A program made the translations under genes and the position numbers. Under the pieces are notes generated by a model. That model saw only the letters and a list, made by a program, of their open reading frames with translations. It ran no database searches and was not told the DNA's origin. This document shows positions 1 to 5,100 of a stretch of 7,656 bases of DNA, piece by piece (positions within the stretch are counted from its first letter, which is position 1; every line of letters begins with the position of its first letter). The stretch spans positions 1 to 7,656 of the forward strand of contig JAKAMA010000105.1 of the NCBI GenBank assembly GCA_021813085.1, written 5' to 3'. The DNA is from Chloroflexota bacterium. GTDB lineage: Bacteria > Chloroflexota > Dehalococcoidia > DSTF01 > JACRBR01.

Positions 1-1532
1 GCTCCGACGCCGTTGATCGCCATGCTGCGCTTCCAGCCGGGCCCGCGCAGGCGCCACCAGTGGACGATCATCCCGCTCTGCGACAGCGTGAACGACACGA
101 AGACGCCGAAGGCGTAGAGCGGGATCAGGCGGTCGACGTCGGCCTTGAAGATGACGAGCAGCACCGCCGCGACGGCCCCCAGCACGATGATGCCGTTGGA
201 GAACGCCAGCCGGTCGCCGCGGAACGTGAACTGGTGCGGCAGGAAGCGGTCCCGCGCGAGGATGGAGCCCAGGCGCGGGAAGTCGGCGTAGCTCGTGTTG
301 GCGGCGAGGAGCAGGATCAGCGCGGTCGCCGCCTGGATGTAGTAGAAGACCGGGCTGTGGCCGAAGATCGCCGCCGCCGCCTGTGCGGGCACGGACACCT
401 TGTCGGCGTGCGCGATCCCGAGCTCGTGCGCGAGGACCGTCAGGCCGATGAAGAAGACGCCCAGGATCAGCGCCATCCACACGAGGGTCGTCGCCGCGTT
501 GCGCGACTCGGGCTTCTTGAACGCCGGGATGCCGTTCGAGATCGCCTCGACGCCCGTCAACGCCGCAGAGCCCGACGCGAACGCCCGGAGCACGAGGAAC
601 CACGTCAGGCTGCTCGTGCCCGCCGGGTGCCAGCCCGATGACGGCTCGCTGGCGTGCAGGCCGGGGTTGAACGCCAGGCGGATGAAGCCGCCGACGAGGA
701 GGATGATGAAGGCGAGGATGAAGAGGTACGTCGGCACGGCGAAGATCGTCCCCGATTCGCGGATGCCGCGCAGGTTCAGGACGGTGATCACCGCCACGAC
801 CCCGACCGAGATCTCGACGCTCACCGGATGCAGCCCGGCGAACGCCGACGTGATGGCGAAGACGCCGGCGGCGATCGACACCGAGACGGTGAGGATGTAG
901 TCGACGGAGAGCGCCGCCGCCGCGCTCAGGCCGGCGACGTCGCCGAGGTTCTCCCGCGCGACGATGTAGGCGCCGCCGCCGCTCGGGTAGGCGCGGATCG
1001 TCTGGCGGTAGGAGAAGGTGACGATGGCGAGCAGCAGCCCGATGGCGAGGGCGATCTCGATCGAGTGGCTGAGCGCGCCCGCGCCGGCCGTGACGAGGAC
1101 CAGCAGGATCTCGTCGGTGGCGTACGCGCTCGATGAGAGGGCGTCCGATGAGAAGACGGCGAGCGCCTTGATCTTCGAGATGCGCTGCTCTTCGATATCC
1201 TCCGACGAGATGGGCGAGCCGACGAAGACGCGGCGGACGCGCCGCCAGAACTGCTGGGCGGCGGTGCGCGGCGCCGTCGCGCGGGCGGTGGCGCGGAAGG
1301 TGGCCTCGTCGGCCCGCTCGAAGCGCCGCTCGCCGGCGCGCACGCGGCGCGCGTAGCGCGTGCCGGGCTTGGCGCCGCGGACCACTTCGGACTGCTCGAC
1401 CTCGGGGAGGTCCGGCCTGCGCCGGGGGACGCGGACGGCGCGTGGCTCATCCGCCGCGCTCCCGTCCCGCGGAGGCGCGTCGCCGTCGCCGGAGGGGCGC
1501 TGTTCGGACGGGGGCCGCTGTTCTTCCGTCAT
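1..1532 (-). CDS. kimA: KimA/YdaO-like APC-superfamily potassium transporter, 3' end outside the window
   Basis: The product is a multi-pass inner-membrane permease, most likely a KimA-type K+/H+ symporter. Seen: 510 codons from an ATG at 1532 with no stop before the left edge. Residues 127-141 read FSSDALSSSAYATDE, residues 182-197 read YPSGGGAYIVARENLG, residues 211-219 read DYILTVSVS, and residues 326-333 read TGVEAISN. These are hallmark segments of Bacillus subtilis KimA (YdaO). The residues I recall as important for K+ in that protein (D36, Y43, D117, Y118, T121, S125, T230, E233) correspond here to D130, Y137, D211, Y212, T215, S219, T326 and E329. Hydrophobic segments are visible at about 160-176, 203-224, 240-254, 263-285, 350-368, 394-411, 444-462 and 468-490. 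Residues 1-95 are a charged Pro/Arg-rich extension lacking in the Bacillus protein. No clear Shine-Dalgarno precedes the ATG, so the start is uncertain. B. subtilis KimA is about 607 residues, so the C-terminal cytosolic part (c-di-AMP-responsive in that protein) is off-window. An amino-acid permease of the same superfamily is the alternative. Confidence 0.88.
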   Translation of the reverse strand, partial: MTEEQRPPSEQRPSGDGDAPPRDGSAADEPRAVRVPRRRPDLPEVEQSEVVRGAKPGTRYARRVRAGERRFERADEATFRATARATAPRTAAQQFWRRVRRVFVGSPISSEDIEEQRISKIKALAVFSSDALSSSAYATDEILLVLVTAGAGALSHSIEIALAIGLLLAIVTFSYRQTIRAYPSGGGAYIVARENLGDVAGLSAAAALSVDYILTVSVSIAAGVFAITSAFAGLHPVSVEISVGVVAVITVLNLRGIRESGTIFAVPTYLFILAFIILLVGGFIRLAFNPGLHASEPSSGWHPAGTSSLTWFLVLRAFASGSAALTGVEAISNGIPAFKKPESRNAATTLVWMALILGVFFIGLTVLAHELGIAHADKVSVPAQAAAAIFGHSPVFYYIQAATALILLLAANTSYADFPRLGSILARDRFLPHQFTFRGDRLAFSNGIIVLGAVAAVLLVIFKADVDRLIPLYAFGVFVSFTLSQSGMIVHWWRLRGPGWKRSMAINGVG

Positions 1533-1954
1533 GCCGCAGGGGCCCGGGGCGTCGGGAGCAGGAGGCGGCCTTCAGGGGCGCGGTCGCGCAGGTACCGGCC
1601 GCCGGGCCGGCGCAGTCGCTCGGGCATGGCTTAGCGTACTCAAAGGGGCGCACCGCCGCGAGGCAGGGGGTGTGCAGCGGCGGCCGGCAGGACGCTGGGG
1701 TAATGCTTCGCGCCGGAGCCGTCGGCGCTACGGGCACGCCACGGGAGCAGGTTTGCGCGCCGCCGGGCCGGGCGCCCCGGACGGGCCGTATGGCTCATCG
1801 CGCAGCGCGCGGCCGGACGTTCCCGCCAGATATTGCGACCTGTCCCCGAAAGGCTGGGCTTTCCGCATGGTGTGCATCTGCCAGGAGCGCGGAGTCTCGC
1901 CCGGGCCCCAGGTGGCGCCGCTGATCCATGGCGATCTGGCGCTCTCGCGGGGGA
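1533..1954. other. Intergenic region without a supported gene
   Basis: This GC-rich stretch of about 420 bp separates the two divergent genes. I see no tRNA-like or rRNA-like sequence, no IS end, and no CRISPR-like repeat. The open frames crossing it, on both strands, have arbitrary Arg/Pro/Ala-rich translations without any family motif and no ribosome binding site. The leftward gene's promoter should lie here, but I find no convincing -35/-10 pair for it. The best -10-like string on the minus strand is TACGCT near 1634-1639, with no matching -35. A perfect inverted repeat, CCGGCC (1595-1600) and GGCCGG (1605-1610) with a 4-nt loop, lies in the presumed leader of the leftward gene. In such GC-rich DNA this could be chance. 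Confidence 0.6.
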
Positions 1955-1983
1955 TTGACAACTCCCGCCCGCCGCCTTAGAAT
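1955..1983 (+). promoter_or_regulatory. Sigma-70/sigma-A type promoter for the RHS/SpvB-like gene
   Basis: A perfect -35 hexamer TTGACA (1955-1960) is followed by exactly 17 bp and a -10 hexamer TAGAAT (1978-1983, five of six consensus bases including the key A2 and T6). The predicted transcription start is near A1989 or A1990. That is about 95 nt upstream of the ATG at 2084, on the correct strand. In DNA this rich in GC, such a match by chance is unlikely. An inverted repeat, GCGGG (1947-1951) and CCCGC (1964-1968), brackets the -35 element and could be an operator. That last point is inference only. Confidence 0.8.
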
Positions 1984-1988
1984 CGCCC

Positions 1989-2083
1989 AACCATACTGAC
2001 CGGATGGTTCTGATGCCGGTTGGCGTGCATCTCACCTCCAGCGCTGCTCGGGTGGGGCAGCGCCTCAAGAAACGGAGTCTGTG
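1989..2083 (+). promoter_or_regulatory. Structured 5' leader of the RHS/SpvB-like gene
   Basis: The presumed transcript begins with AACCAT (1989-1994), which can pair with ATGGTT (2004-2009). An overlapping alternative pairs ACCGG (1999-2003) with CCGGT (2016-2020), and the two stems are mutually exclusive. Further down, GCGCTGC (2041-2047) and GCAGCGC (2057-2063) form a perfect 7-bp stem with a 9-nt loop. Just before this stem is CACCTCC (2033-2039), identical to the anti-Shine-Dalgarno core of 16S rRNA. Its CTCC could pair with the gene's own GGAG at 2074-2077 and enclose the 7-bp stem. There is no T-run, so this is not an intrinsic terminator. I do not recognise a known riboswitch class. 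A regulatory role is inference from the pairing pattern. Confidence 0.4.
2074..2077 (+). promoter_or_regulatory. Ribosome binding site that fixes the start at 2084
   Basis: GGAG lies 6 nt before the ATG at 2084. The codon directly before it, GTG at 2081, is in frame and could also initiate, but it would sit only 3 nt from the GGAG. The ATG is therefore the better start. Confidence 0.7.
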
Positions 2084-2143
2084 ATGCGGCGGCTGATCCT
2101 TCGCTCCACGCTCATCTCTATAACCGCGCTGGCCGCGTTCGCC
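2084..2143 (+). other. Signal peptide of the RHS/SpvB-like protein
   Basis: Residues 1-7 (MRRLILR) carry three arginines. Residues 8-20 (STLISITALAAFA) form a hydrophobic core ending in AFA, a classic signal peptidase I site before G21. Cleavage slightly later, near A38-G40, is an alternative. There is no lipobox cysteine, so a lipoprotein is unlikely. Confidence 0.75.
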
Positions 2144-5100
2144 GGCCCCATCACGTTCCCGGATCTGGACCCGTCTGAGGCGGACACCGCTGAGGCGCAG
2201 GGCGCCCCGCCTGGGGCCTCATCGTCGACGCCGACGAGCACGGCCACCGTGACACCGCAGCCGACCGCGTCAGCCGGCCCGGCGCCAACGCCGACGCTTC
2301 CGGCCACCCCCACAAGCACGAATGTCCCGCCGAGCTCGCCCACCGCCATATCCACGACGGCACCGACGATGACGGCCACCGCTACGGCCACGCCTGGTGC
2401 GAGAGTAACGCCTACGCCGGCACCCGAGCTACCGCCGCTCGCAACCACGCCCGACAGTCCCGGTGCGTCCGCCGGCCGCTCGGTCGATTCTGCTGGCGGT
2501 CGCGTAGCGTCGGCGGACGGGCGTGTGACGCTCGACTTCCCCGCCGGTGCGACCACTGAGTCGCTGGATGTGAAGGTGACCCGGCGTGACCGCCTCGCCC
2601 TCCCCGCGCCGTCGCCCGATCGTCCGATCGTCGGCGTGTGGGACTTCGAGGCGTTCGCCCCCCTGCGCGGCCGTGCGCCGGTGCGCAAGTTCGCGAAGAG
2701 CGTCCGCATCACGCTTCGCTTTTCGTTCGCTGAGCTCGATGGGCTCGACGCACGCAGCTTGCACCTGTGGACTCTCGACGAGACAACAAACGCCTGGACG
2801 TCGATCCCCGGGCAAGTGGACGCGAGCACGGCGACCCTCGTCGCCGAAACGAACCACTTCACCATTTACGTCGCTACCGCGTCGGAGGTCGTGAATACCA
2901 CGCCGCTCCTGGATGCGAGGAACGTCGATCTTCACAGCGGCGCCGCGTCCATCAGCATTCCGCTGCAGCTCCCGCCCGGCCGAGGCGGCCTCGCGCCCCA
3001 ACTCAACCTCACCTACAGTTCGGCGCGGCTCGGCGAGATGCGATCATACGGCTCGAGTTCGAGTTGGGTTGGTGCGGGCTGGGATCTTGATGTGCCCAAC
3101 ATCCAGTTTCAGCAGGACCGCGACTATCCTCCGCTCTCGCCGCAGCACCACCGTGTTTTCCTCTCACTCGGCGGCGGCGTAGGCGGCGAGCTCCTCCAGG
3201 ATCCCAGCACCGCAACCGACCGCGACGGCTCTGGCTACATCTGGCGTGTGCGTGGTGAGGAGTATCTGAAGGTGCGCTCGTCGTGTGCCTCACTGGGCTG
3301 CGGGGATGGATGGACTGTCTGGGACAAGAGCGGCACCAAGTACCAGTTCGGCGGCGACGTGGAGGCGGTGACGCAATACCGCAGGTTCTACTACCAGCCC
3401 TGGAATGACCCGCCGGGCTCACGGGTGATCCGCGACTACCGTGCCGACGTGCGTTACATCGAGGATGTGAACGGCAACCGCATCGACTTCACGTACTCGC
3501 AGCAACGGATTCAGGATCCCGCAGGCAACCCGGGCGACCAGATGGTCGTGGCCGCGTACCCTGCGACGATCACCTACAACGGCGGCCAGGCGCTGATCAA
3601 CTTCCACACCGGCTGCGACCAGGTGCCTGGTTCGCCATCCGTGTGTATGCGCTACGACACGCCGCGCGATGTGCCGAATGGAGGCTGCTCCTACTACGCG
3701 CCCAAGGTGCTTGAGACGCAGCGGCTCAACCAGATTGAAGTCAAGGTCGCCGGCACGCTCGCGCGGCGCTACGACTTCACCTACCAGACCGACGCATTCG
3801 CGACATCCGGTTGCCCGGCTACTCCCACGCAGACGACCGGCACGCACCGGCTGCTCAACGTCAAGATGCTGGACAGGAACTACGCCTCGTACCCATTCAC
3901 GACGACAAGCTTCCAGTACACGAACAAGCACCACGCGTATCTGAATGACGCCGATATGGAGATCTACGGCTACGATTGGCCGCATCTCACTCAAGTGAAC
4001 AACGGCTTCGGCGGGGTTGTGCTGTTCAGCTATCAGGAACTCGGGAGAATCGACACGGGGGATCACTGGTCACGCAGCGTTGTGACGGAGGAGCGACATC
4101 AGTCGGGCGCGGCGCAGCCCGACGTCTACACGACCATCAACTATGGACCGGGGCCGGACCAGTGGGACTATCCGAACCCACTCAAGCCCACGACCTTAGA
4201 CACGTTCAACGCCGAGTATCGCGGCTTCAGGACCGTCACGGAGATCGACCCGTCCGGAAACAGGGTTCAGCACAATTTCTTCACCACCGGGACGTGGGCG
4301 GACGAGGTGCGCACGGGCCGCGAGTACAGCACAATCGTCAGGGACGCGAACTACACGCAGTGGCAGCGGACGCAGACGACCTGGTCGATCCGCGCGGTCG
4401 CGAATCTGAAGTCGGGTAGTGACTACTTCGTGAACTTCGTGTACCCGTCGCAGGTGATCACCACGCTGACAGACGCAACCGCCCTGACGGTGAACAACAG
4501 CTTTGACGACTACGGTTTGCTCACGCAGGTCGACGACCTCGGTGAGCCAGCCGCCGGCGAGCGCGTCATGACAAAGAAGGCGTACCACTGGAACACGTCG
4601 AAGTGGATCTTCCCCCTGAAGTTTGAAGAGAAGCTCGACGCGGACAACGGCAACGCCCTCCTGAGCTGCACGCGCTACTACTACGACGGCGCAAACAACG
4701 CGAGCACGCCGCCGACGCGTGGGCTCCTGACGGCGACGTCTTCGGCGATCGGAGGGACGAGCGCCCAGTGTGAGACTGGATCGGCGTTCGCGCAGTCGAC
4801 GAGCACCTACTCTGTCTACGAGACGTACGGCAGTCCTCGGCAGACCTACGGAAACGTCGCCCGTGCTTCGGTACCCACATCCACGTCGCCCGAGAGCCAG
4901 CCGGCCGGCGACGCCTTCGGCTGGATCCCGGCGGGCGTCGCGTACAGCTCGACCGTGTACGACGCGACGCACCACATCTTTCCGGTCGCCCAGACAAACG
5001 CGCTGAATCAGACAACCCAGACGGCGTACGACTTCGTCCTTGGCAAGCCGACGCAGGTCATCGAGCCCACGGGCCGTGTCACGAACGTCGTCTACGACGC

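Noticed and set aside
60..1356. Several plus-strand open frames opposite the transporter
   Set aside because: Their Arg/Glu/Asp-rich or Arg/Ala-rich translations have no recognisable motif, and they are antisense to a well supported gene.
926..1450. Minus-strand open frame of 174 codons within the transporter gene
   Set aside because: Its Ser/Pro/Arg-rich translation is an out-of-frame reading. The other minus-strand frame gives clear KimA motifs over the same bases.
1848..1863. Hairpin GAAAG-6 nt-CTTTC as a possible terminator
   Set aside because: The stem is only 5 bp, no T-run follows on either strand, and no gene ends nearby.
1533..1954. A c-di-AMP (ydaO-type) riboswitch before the KimA-like gene
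   Set aside because: Such riboswitches often precede kimA genes, but reading the minus strand by eye I found none of the conserved blocks of that class. An Infernal scan with the ydaO-yuaA model would settle it.
1360..1980. Open frames on both strands across the intergenic region
   Set aside because: There are no ribosome binding sites and no family-like segments. One ends within the -10 box of the promoter and another overlaps the transporter start.
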